From Halogranum amylolyticum (GTDB lineage Archaea; Halobacteriota; Halobacteria; Halobacteriales; Haloferacaceae), in the NCBI RefSeq assembly GCF_900110465.1, contig NZ_FODV01000002.1, positions 1 to 64,000 of the forward strand: a stretch of 64,000 nucleotides of DNA. The letters run 5' to 3'. The translations under genes and the position numbers were made by a program. This document shows positions 57,685 through 64,000 of this stretch, in pieces (positions within the stretch are counted from its first letter, which is position 1; every line of letters starts with the position of its first letter). A model generated the notes under the pieces. The model searched no databases. It was not told where the DNA came from and saw only the letters and a program-made list of their open reading frames with translations.

Positions 57685-58665
57685 ATGAAGCGCATCCAGC
57701 TCGGCAACACCGTCTTCGAGGGGAAGAACGACGTCTACCTGCTCGACGGCGACCGAACGGTCCTCGTCGACGTCGGCGTCTCCCTCCCGGACGTGCGCGA
57801 ACAGTTGCGCGACGGACTCGCCGCACACGATCTGACCGTCGCCGACGTCGACGAGATCTTCCTCACACACTGGCACCACGACCACGCCGGCCTCGCCGGC
57901 GAACTCCAGCGAGAGAGCGGTGCCACCGTCCGAATCCACGAGGCAGACGCACCGCTCGTCGCGGGCGACGAAACCGCGGAGAACGACGACGACGAGCGCC
58001 TCCGGGCGGCGCTCGACGACTGGGCGATGCCCGTCGAGTCGCGCGAACGGCTGCTGTCGTTTCTCGACTCCCACGACGAACTCGCCGGCGAGGACGTCGA
58101 CGTCACCCCCTTCACCGACGGCGAGACGTTCGACGTGAACGGACGGACGCTCGAGGCGGTCCACCTCCCGGGCCACGCCGCCGGCCTCTCCGCATTCGCC
58201 TTCGACGGCGAGTCCGGTCGCGAGGCGTTCGTCGGCGACGCCATCCTCCCGAAGTACACCCCGAACGTCGGCGGCGCGGACCTTCGCGTCGACTCGCCGC
58301 TGGCGCAGTACGTCGACAGCCTGCTGCGACTCGTCGATCTCGATCTCGCCCGCGCGTGGCCCGGTCACCGCGACGTCATCGACGACCCCTCGGCCCGCGC
58401 GCTGACCATCCTCGACCACCACCGAGAACGCACCGAGAACGTCGTGAGCGTCCTCGCCGAACACGGCCCCTGCGACACCTGGACCGTCAGCGCCCACCTG
58501 TTCGGCGACCTCGACGAGATCCACATCCTCCACGGCCCCGGCGAGGCGTACGCCCACCTCGATCATCTCGCCCGCCACGGCGTCGTCGAGCGCGACGGCC
58601 GCGAGTACGAACTGGTCGACGAGACGGTCGACGTCGACGCGCTGTTCCCGGCCGTCGAGCGCTGA
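57685..58665 (+). CDS. MBL-fold metallohydrolase (glyoxalase II/LACTB2-like)
   Basis: The 326-residue protein has the classical HxHxDH site in FLTHWHHDHAGLAGELQ (about 60-72), HLPGHAAGLSAFAFDG (His ligand, about 160), VGDAILPKYTPNVGG (Asp) and ARAWPGHRDVIDDPS (last His, about 230). A C-terminal winged-helix-like part follows (TWTVSAHLFGDLDEIHILHG, LDHLARHGVVERDG), as in LACTB2-type proteins that often act on nucleic acid or thioesters. ATG 57685 with a TATA-like CCTCATAGTTCC about 32 bases upstream. It is the third gene on this strand after gvpA-gvpO but likely independent. Confidence 0.9.
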   Translation: MKRIQLGNTVFEGKNDVYLLDGDRTVLVDVGVSLPDVREQLRDGLAAHDLTVADVDEIFLTHWHHDHAGLAGELQRESGATVRIHEADAPLVAGDETAENDDDERLRAALDDWAMPVESRERLLSFLDSHDELAGEDVDVTPFTDGETFDVNGRTLEAVHLPGHAAGLSAFAFDGESGREAFVGDAILPKYTPNVGGADLRVDSPLAQYVDSLLRLVDLDLARAWPGHRDVIDDPSARALTILDHHRERTENVVSVLAEHGPCDTWTVSAHLFGDLDEIHILHGPGEAYAHLDHLARHGVVERDGREYELVDETVDVDALFPAVER

Positions 58666-58742
58666 TCGGGGCACAGCTCCTCGATTCGACTCGCGGCAGT
58701 TCACCACTCACTGTTATTTTGGCCCCATCCCTACCTGCCCCC

Positions 58743-59495
58743 GTGTGCACACTCACTATCGCGTGGCAGGTGTTCGAGGACGCGCCCGTTGCCGTCGCCG
58801 CCAACCGCGACGAGGCGGTCGACCGACCGTCGGAACCGCCGGCGAGGATCGAGGACGACCCGGCTGTCGTCGCCCCGCGCGACGTCGACGCGGGCGGGAC
58901 GTGGGTCGGCTACAACGAGTATGGGCTCTTCGTCGGGATCACCAACCGCTGGGTGACGGGACTCGCGAGCGAGCGGTCGCGCGGCTTGCTCGTCCGCGAC
59001 GCGCTCGGACAGGAGAGCGCCGAGGCGGCGCTCGACCTCGTCGCCGACGCCGTCGACGCCCACGAGTACGAGGGGTTCAACCTTGTCGTCGCCGACGCCG
59101 ACGCGGCGTACCTGCTGGAGTGGGACGGCCACCTGCACGTCCGCCAGTACGACCCCGGCGTCCACGTCGTCGTCAACGTCGGCACCGACGACTCGTTCTT
59201 CGTGCCGGACCGCCGGCCGGAGATCGGACGACGACAGGCCGCGAACGCCCGCGCCGTCCGCGACGCGCTCCGGCCCGAGGCGGGCGAGACGGCCGACGCG
59301 TGGCTCGACCGCGCGGCCGACGTCCTCGCCGACCACGAGTACGGCGTCTGCATCCACGCCGAGCGGTACGGGACGCGCTCGTCGTCGCTCGTCAGACTCG
59401 GACGCGACGACGACGGGACGCTCCGGGCGGGCTATCGGTTCGCGCCGGGGCCACCCTGCGAGACGGACTATCTGCCGGTGGAAAGCCAAATATAA
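58743..59495 (+). CDS. NRDE-family (TANGO2-like) protein
   Basis: The 250-residue protein begins VCTLTIAWQVFEDAPVAVAA (GTG start) so that Cys2 becomes the N-terminal nucleophile-type residue after Met removal, as in the NRDE family; NRDEAVDRPSEPP at 21-33 gives the name motif. GGTWVGYNEYGLFVGITNRW follows, and the C-terminal CIHAERYGTRSSSLVRL block matches too. The eukaryotic relative TANGO2 is implicated in haem or lipid metabolism; role here unknown. Its stop codon overlaps the promoter of the next gene. Confidence 0.87.
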   Translation: MCTLTIAWQVFEDAPVAVAANRDEAVDRPSEPPARIEDDPAVVAPRDVDAGGTWVGYNEYGLFVGITNRWVTGLASERSRGLLVRDALGQESAEAALDLVADAVDAHEYEGFNLVVADADAAYLLEWDGHLHVRQYDPGVHVVVNVGTDDSFFVPDRRPEIGRRQAANARAVRDALRPEAGETADAWLDRAADVLADHEYGVCIHAERYGTRSSSLVRLGRDDDGTLRAGYRFAPGPPCETDYLPVESQI

Positions 59496-59521
59496 GGAGG
59501 GGCCACCTCCTTGTAAGAGTA
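59488..59521 (+). promoter_or_regulatory. TATA box with an overlapping perfect palindrome
   Basis: AAATATAA at 59488-59495 is a strong TATA whose expected start site falls on the ATG at 59521 (leaderless). Directly over the core promoter lies AAGGAGG-GGCCA-CCTCCTT (59494-59512), a perfect 7-bp inverted repeat. An operator in this place would block initiation. The next full gene encodes a winged-helix regulator, so autoregulation is a natural guess. Confidence 0.6.
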
Positions 59522-59556
59522 TGAGCGAGCACACGACGTCGGGGTGGTTCGCGTGA
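59521..59556 (+). CDS. 11-residue leader peptide MSEHTTSGWFA
   Basis: The predicted transcript starts exactly at this ATG, which opens an 11-codon frame (MSEHTTSGWFA) closed by TGA at 59554-59556. The GTG start of the winged-helix gene at 59553 overlaps that stop (GTGA). This is the arrangement of a translationally coupled leader peptide. The peptide contains a Trp near its end. No leader-attenuation system is known to me in this gene context. Confidence 0.45.
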   Translation: MSEHTTSGWFA

Positions 59557-59906
59557 GCGCCTCCGAGACGGAAGCCGAGCTCTCGGAGGACGAGCGTGCC
59601 GGACTCGAACTCATCCGCCAGTCCGGCGGTATCCACCAGAGCGACTTCTGGAAGGAGTTGGACGTCTCCTCCCGGAAGGGGAGTCGGATCGCCGAGGCGC
59701 TGGCCTCGACAGGACTCATCGAGCGCGAGGAGACGGTCTACAACGGACACAACACCTTCTACCTCCAGCCGGCGGCGAAGGATCTCGACTTCTCACTTCT
59801 GATGGCGGGCGACATGCTCTCGCCGTTCATCGGCGAGGAGGAGATCAACGCCAACAGCGACGCCTTCTCGCAGTGGCTGATGAACCTCGCGTACGACGAC
59901 TACTGA
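59553..59906 (+). CDS. Winged-helix transcriptional regulator
   Basis: The 117-residue protein has a winged HTH at about 15-75: EDERAGLELIRQSGGIHQSD, FWKELDVSSRKGSRIAEALA, STGLIEREETVYNGHNTFYL. A C-terminal helical part ends in DAFSQWLMNLAYDDY. The fold resembles archaeal TrmB/MarR-like small regulators; there is no metal-binding cluster. Start GTG 59553 overlaps the stop of the 11-codon leader; a GTG three codons upstream (59544) is in frame. The palindrome over its promoter suggests it represses itself. Confidence 0.82.
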   Translation: MSASETEAELSEDERAGLELIRQSGGIHQSDFWKELDVSSRKGSRIAEALASTGLIEREETVYNGHNTFYLQPAAKDLDFSLLMAGDMLSPFIGEEEINANSDAFSQWLMNLAYDDY

Positions 59907-60055
59907 CGCCGGAGTTCCGTTCGAACGGCCGTCCTCCGTTTTCGCTGGGAAACCAGACGAGAGAGCGACAGCCGGTGCCGTCGCTCGTCGTGATCCTCAC
60001 ACGGCGGTCGCTCGGCTACTGAGATACCGAGAACGAAAGAACGGGTCGGCGGGAC

Positions 60056-60829
60056 TTACTCTTCTTCCTCTGGCTCTTCGTCGGCGGCGGCGTCCTCGCT
60101 GGCGAGCACGTCGTGCTCGGCGAGGATGTCGGCGAGTTCCTCCTCGGAGGGCTGGCTGAACTCCTCGGTCTCGACGTCGACGGTGGCGACGCCGATACCG
60201 GTGGGCGAGAGACCTTCCTCGTTGACCTCGCCGAGCGCTTCGACGGCGAGACCGACACCGGCGTCGAGGTCCATGTCCTCGCGGTAGTGTTCCTCGAGGT
60301 AGTCGCGGATCTCGGCGCGGTCCGCACCGATGGAGACGGCCTTCCACTCGTAGGGCGTTCCGGAGGGGTCCGTCTCGTAGAGCCGGGGCGTCCCCTTCTC
60401 GACGCCGGCGATGAGGAGGGCGACGCCGAACGGACGAGCGCCACCGACCTGCGTGTACTGCTGGATGTGGTCGGTGATCTCCTTGGTGAGCGTCTCGATA
60501 CCGATGGCCTCACCGTAGCGGAGGCGGTTGACCTGCGCCTGCCGACGGGCGAAGTCGATGAGTTGGCGCGCGTCGGCGACGTGGCCGGCGCTCGCGACGC
60601 CGATGTGGTCGTCTGCCTTGTGAATCTTCTCGACGCTGGACGGCTCCATCAGCGGCGATCCGCTGCGTTTGTCCGCCGCGAGGACGACGCCGTCCGCCGT
60701 CCGGATGCCGATGCTCGCTGTCCCTCGCTTTACCGCCTCACGTGCGTACTCGACCTGGTAGAGGCGTCCGTCGGGCGAGAAGATGGTGATGCCGCGGTCG
60801 TACGCTTGCTGTTGCGCTTGTCCCTGCAT
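60056..60829 (-). CDS. psmA: Proteasome alpha subunit
   Basis: The 257-residue outer-ring subunit of the 20S proteasome. The signature YDRGITIFSPDGRLYQVEYA is at residues 10-29, followed by the alpha-subunit EAVKRGTASIGIRTADGVVL and VASAGHVADARQLIDFARRQ. An acidic C-terminal tail ends in EEEE. It gates entry to the degradation chamber together with PAN ATPases. It lies 6 bases downstream of the RNase P gene on the same strand, an association seen in other haloarchaea. Confidence 0.97.
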   Translation of the reverse strand: MQGQAQQQAYDRGITIFSPDGRLYQVEYAREAVKRGTASIGIRTADGVVLAADKRSGSPLMEPSSVEKIHKADDHIGVASAGHVADARQLIDFARRQAQVNRLRYGEAIGIETLTKEITDHIQQYTQVGGARPFGVALLIAGVEKGTPRLYETDPSGTPYEWKAVSIGADRAEIRDYLEEHYREDMDLDAGVGLAVEALGEVNEEGLSPTGIGVATVDVETEEFSQPSEEELADILAEHDVLASEDAAADEEPEEEE

Positions 60830-60835
60830 AGAGTA

Positions 60836-61315
60836 TCACTCGAAATCGAGTTCCGTCGCTCCCACGAACCCCGACGGAAGACGGACGTCGAGGACCGTAT
60901 CCCGTGCCAGGGCGGTCCGGTCGGCGTTCGCGAACACGACGCTTCTCTCCTCGGGAACTCCGGCCGGGCGTCGTAAATACCTTTCTTCACAGGCACGTAC
61001 CGTGCCCGAGACGCCGCGCACCCGGAGGCCGACCGGCTGTCCGTCGACCTCGTCGATACAGGCCAGCGCCGCGCGCACCTCCGAGACGTGTCCGCGACGG
61101 GCTCTAACGACCGTCTCGCCGACGCCGCCAGAGAAGTGGAAGTCCAGCACCGTCAGGTCGGCGTCGGCACTTCCTGCGTCGCCGACGAGGTTCTGGGCAG
61201 CGAACCACAGTTCGCGCTGGAACGACCCGCGCGAGAGGTCGGCGTCCGGCCACGTCTCGAGCTCGACGGCGAGATACCGCCACCGCGGTCGGATATGTTT
61301 CGGGAGGTGTTTCAT
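60836..61315 (-). CDS. rnp2: RNase P protein subunit Pop5
   Basis: The 159-residue protein starts MKHLPKHIRPRWRYLAVELE, the Rpp14/Pop5 opening, with FQRELWFAAQNLVGDAGSAD and VLDFHFSGGVGETVVRARRG following. It pairs with Rpp30 to stimulate tRNA 5' processing by RNase P RNA. The start overlaps the downstream end of the methyltransferase gene by 4 bases; psmA follows after 6 bases. Confidence 0.94.
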   Translation of the reverse strand: MKHLPKHIRPRWRYLAVELETWPDADLSRGSFQRELWFAAQNLVGDAGSADADLTVLDFHFSGGVGETVVRARRGHVSEVRAALACIDEVDGQPVGLRVRGVSGTVRACEERYLRRPAGVPEERSVVFANADRTALARDTVLDVRLPSGFVGATELDFE

Positions 61316-61974
61316 TCGGCGTCGCCGACTCCGTCGACTTCGCCGCGCTCGCCGCTCTCGTCGGGATCGTTCGCCCGTTCGGCGACCAACACGCCCACCT
61401 GGTCGTGGACACGCTCGACGGCGGTGAGTGCGAATCCGGCGTCCGTGAGCGCGTCGGCGAGCGTTCCGACCGTCGCCGGGTCGTCGACCTCGGGGCTGTA
61501 GAACGGGTCGTCGGGGTTCGGTTCGCCGAAGAACATCACGTCGCCGAGGACGAACCGTCGAGGACGGAGGTCGGCGACGACCCGGATCGCCTCGCGCTTC
61601 TCCTCGTCGGAGAGGTGGTGCATCGCGAAGTTCGAGACGACGATATCGACATCGTCGTCGTAGTTCGGGTCACGGAACCGTCCTTCGCCGAACTCGACGT
61701 TCTGGATACCGCGCTCGGTCGCTTTCTTCCGGGCCTGTTCCATCATTCCCTCGCTGATGTCGCGGCCGACGACGCGCTTCGCGTTCGGGGCGAGTGCGAG
61801 CGCGATGGCACCGGTTCCGGTGCCGAGATCGAGGACGACGTCCTCCGGACCGGGATCGGCGTAGTCGACGACGAGCGAGGCGCAGGCCTTGTACTCGTCG
61901 CTCGACTGAGACTCGTCGTAGTCGGCGGCTATCTCGGAGAAGCGGTCGGCGTGTTCCTCAATCGTCTTCTTCAT
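61312..61974 (-). CDS. Class I SAM-dependent methyltransferase
   Basis: The 220-residue enzyme starts MKKTIEEHADRFSEIAADYD with SAM motif I VVLDLGTGTGAIALALAP (about 47-64), VVGRDISEGMMEQA, VDIVVSNFAMHHLSDEEKRE and a C-terminal VERVHDQVGVLVAERAN. It lies between rnp3 and rnp2 in one operon: its start overlaps rnp3 by 17 bases and its stop overlaps the rnp2 start by 4. The constant location suggests an RNA substrate, but this is inference. ATG 61974 is the first with family similarity. Confidence 0.9.
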   Translation of the reverse strand: MKKTIEEHADRFSEIAADYDESQSSDEYKACASLVVDYADPGPEDVVLDLGTGTGAIALALAPNAKRVVGRDISEGMMEQARKKATERGIQNVEFGEGRFRDPNYDDDVDIVVSNFAMHHLSDEEKREAIRVVADLRPRRFVLGDVMFFGEPNPDDPFYSPEVDDPATVGTLADALTDAGFALTAVERVHDQVGVLVAERANDPDESGERGEVDGVGDAE

Positions 61975-62650
61975 ATCTGCCCCGTTCGACACCCGGGGCA
62001 ATGAACGACTCGGACGTCAGTCGCCGGTTCCGCTCGGCGAGTCGCCCCCACTCGGCGAGTCCCTCGCGGATCTGGTCTTCGGAGAAGCCGATCGTCTCGC
62101 CGACGGCGACGAGTTCGCGTGGCGCACGGAGTTGGAGATGCGACTGCGGTGTCGCGCTGACGACGTAGGGCGCGTCGTACTGCTCGACGAGTTCGCGCAG
62201 CTTTCGGAGGTTTCTGATCGCTCGGACGCGGTGGCCGCCGTCGAGACGGAGCACGGGGCCGAGGTCGAACTCAACGCGAACGCCGTTCTCGTTTGCCGCC
62301 CGCGCGAGGACGTGGTTGAAGTCCCCGTCGTCGGCCATCGGACGAGTGAGCACGTCCACCCGCTCCTGCTCGACGGCGAACCGGTTGAGGGCGTTCGTCC
62401 CGCCCCGAAGCAACAAGAGCGTCGTCTTGGGTCGGTAGTTGCCGATGCCGCCGCTGGCCTGATCGGGCGTGTCGGCGACGACTTCGACGCCGTCGACGAC
62501 GTCGTAGCCGGCGTCGCGGAGCGTGGCGTAGTCGGGCGTCGCCTCGCGAGCGCGGACTACGACCCCCTCGTAGCCGTAGCGGGCGGCCGTGTCGGCGAAC
62601 CGTGCTGCCGTACTCTGACCGTCGGGGTACGCGTAGACCGCCTCGTACAT
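61958..62650 (-). CDS. rnp3: RNase P protein subunit Rpp30
   Basis: The 230-residue TIM-barrel subunit. Recognisable blocks are MYEAVYAYPDGQSTAARFAD, PKTTLLLLRGGTNALNRFAV, VDVLTRPMADDGDFNHVLAR, VEFDLGPVLRLDGGHRVRAI and YVVSATPQSHLQLRAPRELV. It is the first gene of the operon rnp3-methyltransferase-rnp2-psmA. Together with Pop5 it binds the catalytic domain of RNase P RNA. Confidence 0.94.
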   Translation of the reverse strand: MYEAVYAYPDGQSTAARFADTAARYGYEGVVVRAREATPDYATLRDAGYDVVDGVEVVADTPDQASGGIGNYRPKTTLLLLRGGTNALNRFAVEQERVDVLTRPMADDGDFNHVLARAANENGVRVEFDLGPVLRLDGGHRVRAIRNLRKLRELVEQYDAPYVVSATPQSHLQLRAPRELVAVGETIGFSEDQIREGLAEWGRLAERNRRLTSESFIAPGVERGRYEEDD

Positions 62651-62906
62651 GGGTAGACGATGGCGACTCTGGGGTTTGGTGATTACGGTTCGGGGAGCGA
62701 GAGCGCGGTGGAACGAGCGCGGTCGCTCGCAGCAAAAGGGGAGTCAGAAGGTGGCACGGGTGCGGTGAGCACCGAGGTGGCTGGCTGGTACATGCGCGGA
62801 CGAACGCGACTGGGGCTGGACAGTACGCGTCCGGATGCTCACCGACGTTTGACTCTTTACTCGAAATAGAATAAATGTTTTGGTGATGGACTTCAGAGAG
62901 GGAGGT

Positions 62907-63983
62907 ATGAAAGCCATCGCAGTTCGTGAAGGAACGAGCACTCCGGTAGTCATTGACAAGCCCATTCCGGAGCCACAGGAAGGAGAGGTACTCGTGCGGA
63001 CGCTTCGCGTCGGCGTCGACGGCACCGACCACGAGGTCATCAGCGGCGGCCACGGTGGGTTCCCGGAGGGAGAGGACCACCTCGTCTTGGGCCACGAGGC
63101 GGTCGGCGTCGTCGAGGACCCGAACGGAACGGAGTTCCACGAGGGCGAGGTCGTCGTCCCGACGGTCCGGCGGCCACCGAACGGCACCAACGAGTACTTC
63201 GAGCGCGGTGAACCCGACATGGCGCCCGCGGGTCAGTATCACGAACGCGGTATCGTCGGCGCACACGGGTTCATGGCGGAGTACTTCACCAGCCCCGTCG
63301 ACTCGCTCGTCCGGATCCCGCCGTCGCAGGCGGAGATGGGGTTCCTCGTCGAACCGATCTCGATCACGGAGAAGGCCGTCGAACTGGCCGAGGCGTCGCG
63401 GTCGTCGTTCGGCTGGGAGCCCGAGTCGGCGCTCGTGCTCGGCAACGGGAGTCTCGGACTGTTGACGCTGGCGATGCTCGACGACGACGAGAACTACGAG
63501 CGCCTCTACTGTCTCGGCCGTCGGGACCGTCCCGACCCGACCATCGACATCATCGAGGAGTTGGGGGCGACGTACGTCGACTCTCGACAGACGCCGGTCG
63601 ACGAAGTTCCCGACGCACACGAGGAGGTGGACTTCGTCTACGAGGCGACGGGCTACGCAAAACATCCGTTCGAGTCGGTCCACGCGCTCGCACCGAACGG
63701 TGTGGCCGCGCTGCTCGGCGTCCCGAGTTCGTGGGAGTTCGAGATCGACGGCGGGGAGTTCCACGAAGAGATGGTGCTGCACAACAAGGCGATGGTCGGC
63801 AGCGTCAACTCCAACGTCCGGCACTTCGAGGCCGCCTCGCGGACGCTGACGACGGTGTCCGACTGGTTCCTCGACGAACTCGTCACTGGGGTGTACGGAA
63901 TCGACGAGTTCGAGCGGGCGTTCGACGATGGGGACACCATTATAAAAACCGCCGTCCAATTCAGCGCGTATGAAGAACGTTGA
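62907..63983 (+). CDS. gdh: Glucose 1-dehydrogenase (haloarchaeal, zinc-dependent)
   Basis: The 358-residue medium-chain dehydrogenase starts MKAIAVREGTSTPVVIDKPI. The catalytic-zinc site shows DGTDHEVISGGHGGFPEGED and LGHEAVGVVEDPNG. The nucleotide-binding strand is ALVLGNGSLGLLTLAML, and the C-terminus ends in TIIKTAVQFSAYEER. The family's second zinc site is absent, as in known haloarchaeal glucose dehydrogenases. It opens the semi-phosphorylative Entner-Doudoroff pathway by oxidising glucose with NADP. ATG 62907 is the family start. The following gene overlaps its end. Confidence 0.95.
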   Translation: MKAIAVREGTSTPVVIDKPIPEPQEGEVLVRTLRVGVDGTDHEVISGGHGGFPEGEDHLVLGHEAVGVVEDPNGTEFHEGEVVVPTVRRPPNGTNEYFERGEPDMAPAGQYHERGIVGAHGFMAEYFTSPVDSLVRIPPSQAEMGFLVEPISITEKAVELAEASRSSFGWEPESALVLGNGSLGLLTLAMLDDDENYERLYCLGRRDRPDPTIDIIEELGATYVDSRQTPVDEVPDAHEEVDFVYEATGYAKHPFESVHALAPNGVAALLGVPSSWEFEIDGGEFHEEMVLHNKAMVGSVNSNVRHFEAASRTLTTVSDWFLDELVTGVYGIDEFERAFDDGDTIIKTAVQFSAYEER

Positions 63984-64000
63984 CGACCTCATCGCGAGTG
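63970..64000 (+). CDS. gfcR: Start of a GfcR-like regulator (partial)
   Basis: An ATG at 63970, overlapping the end of gdh by 14 bases, opens a frame reading MKNVDDLIAS up to the window edge. This matches the conserved start of GfcR, the PyrE-like transcription regulator of haloarchaeal glycolysis genes (MKN-[I/V]-DDLI). Only ten codons are visible. Coupling to gdh would fit its role in glucose metabolism. Confidence 0.6.
   Translation, partial: MKNVDDLIAS

Noticed and set aside
62660-62869. A 69-codon gene between rnp3 and gdh
   Set aside because: Low-complexity product, no promoter spacing, and it overlaps the expected promoter region of rnp3; more likely intergenic.
63796-63815. A second copy of the PLD-integrase junction bases (GTCGGCAGCGTCAACT) inside gdh, as a possible attachment site
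   Set aside because: Both occurrences encode V-G-S-V-N in unrelated proteins. It is a chance match with no element boundary near it.

Overview
The window is chromosomal DNA from a halophilic archaeon (class Halobacteria). The proteins are strongly acidic, the host DNA is G+C-rich, many starts look leaderless with a TATA element about 26 bases upstream, and the gene content is typically haloarchaeal: proteasome alpha, RNase P Pop5 and Rpp30, eS1 and uS15, eIF1A, KEOPS Pcc1, SRP RNA, DpsA, an archaeal-type gas-vesicle cluster, two sets of archaeal type IV pilus/secretion genes, and glucose dehydrogenase followed by the start of gfcR. A gas-vesiculate genus is implied, but I cannot name it from sequence alone.

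Layout. 1-1001 is an ISH4-like IS1595 insertion sequence. 1002-about 6245 is lower-G+C mobile DNA: a repeat-rich non-coding tract, two tiny genes, a 549-residue RHH/coiled-coil protein with its own operator-like repeats, and a tyrosine recombinase with a C-terminal zinc ribbon. This element sits inside a phospholipase-D-like gene (6245-7699), so the host gene reads in frame into the integrase. 7796-20650 is ordinary core genome: HEAT-repeat protein, nitrilase, DpsA, thiolase plus its OB-fold partner, SRP RNA, archaetidylserine synthase, cupredoxin, and the uS15-DHH-Pcc1-eS1 operon. 20874-23613 holds two identical tRNA-Ala(GGC) genes, a frameshifted HNH nuclease and tRNA debris. 23750-30398 is a pilus/secretion locus in which the ATPase and membrane genes appear joined by a deletion. 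30712-37499 holds tRNA-Arg, two TatA genes, peroxiredoxin, HD and MFS proteins, SDR, tRNA-Gly and a TrxR-like flavoprotein.

37500-39459 is a graveyard of hairpin-bounded IS200/IS605-like DNA, a dead peroxiredoxin, an ISH3-type transposase N-terminus and a methyltransferase tail. 39456-43935 is a methyltransferase and a second, intact-looking pilus ATPase/membrane pair. 44099-51981 holds a uracil-DNA glycosylase family protein, acyl-CoA synthetase, ABC exporter, an NG-repeat lipoprotein, MBL hydrolase and a membrane DnaJ protein. 52121-57612 is a gas-vesicle cluster: gvpFGHIJKLM on the minus strand (translationally coupled) and divergent gvpA-gvpO. It contains the eight genes known to suffice for vesicle formation, lacks gvpC, gvpN, gvpD and gvpE locally, and its GvpO carries an unusual helix-hairpin-helix domain. 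57685-64000 is core genome with a small regulator preceded by an 11-codon leader peptide, then psmA, the RNase P genes and gdh.

The best candidates for something undescribed are the integrated element (gene-embedded integrase fusion, operator-controlled RHH protein, CGTCGCRAATGAAA repeat array) and the HhH-GvpO fusion.
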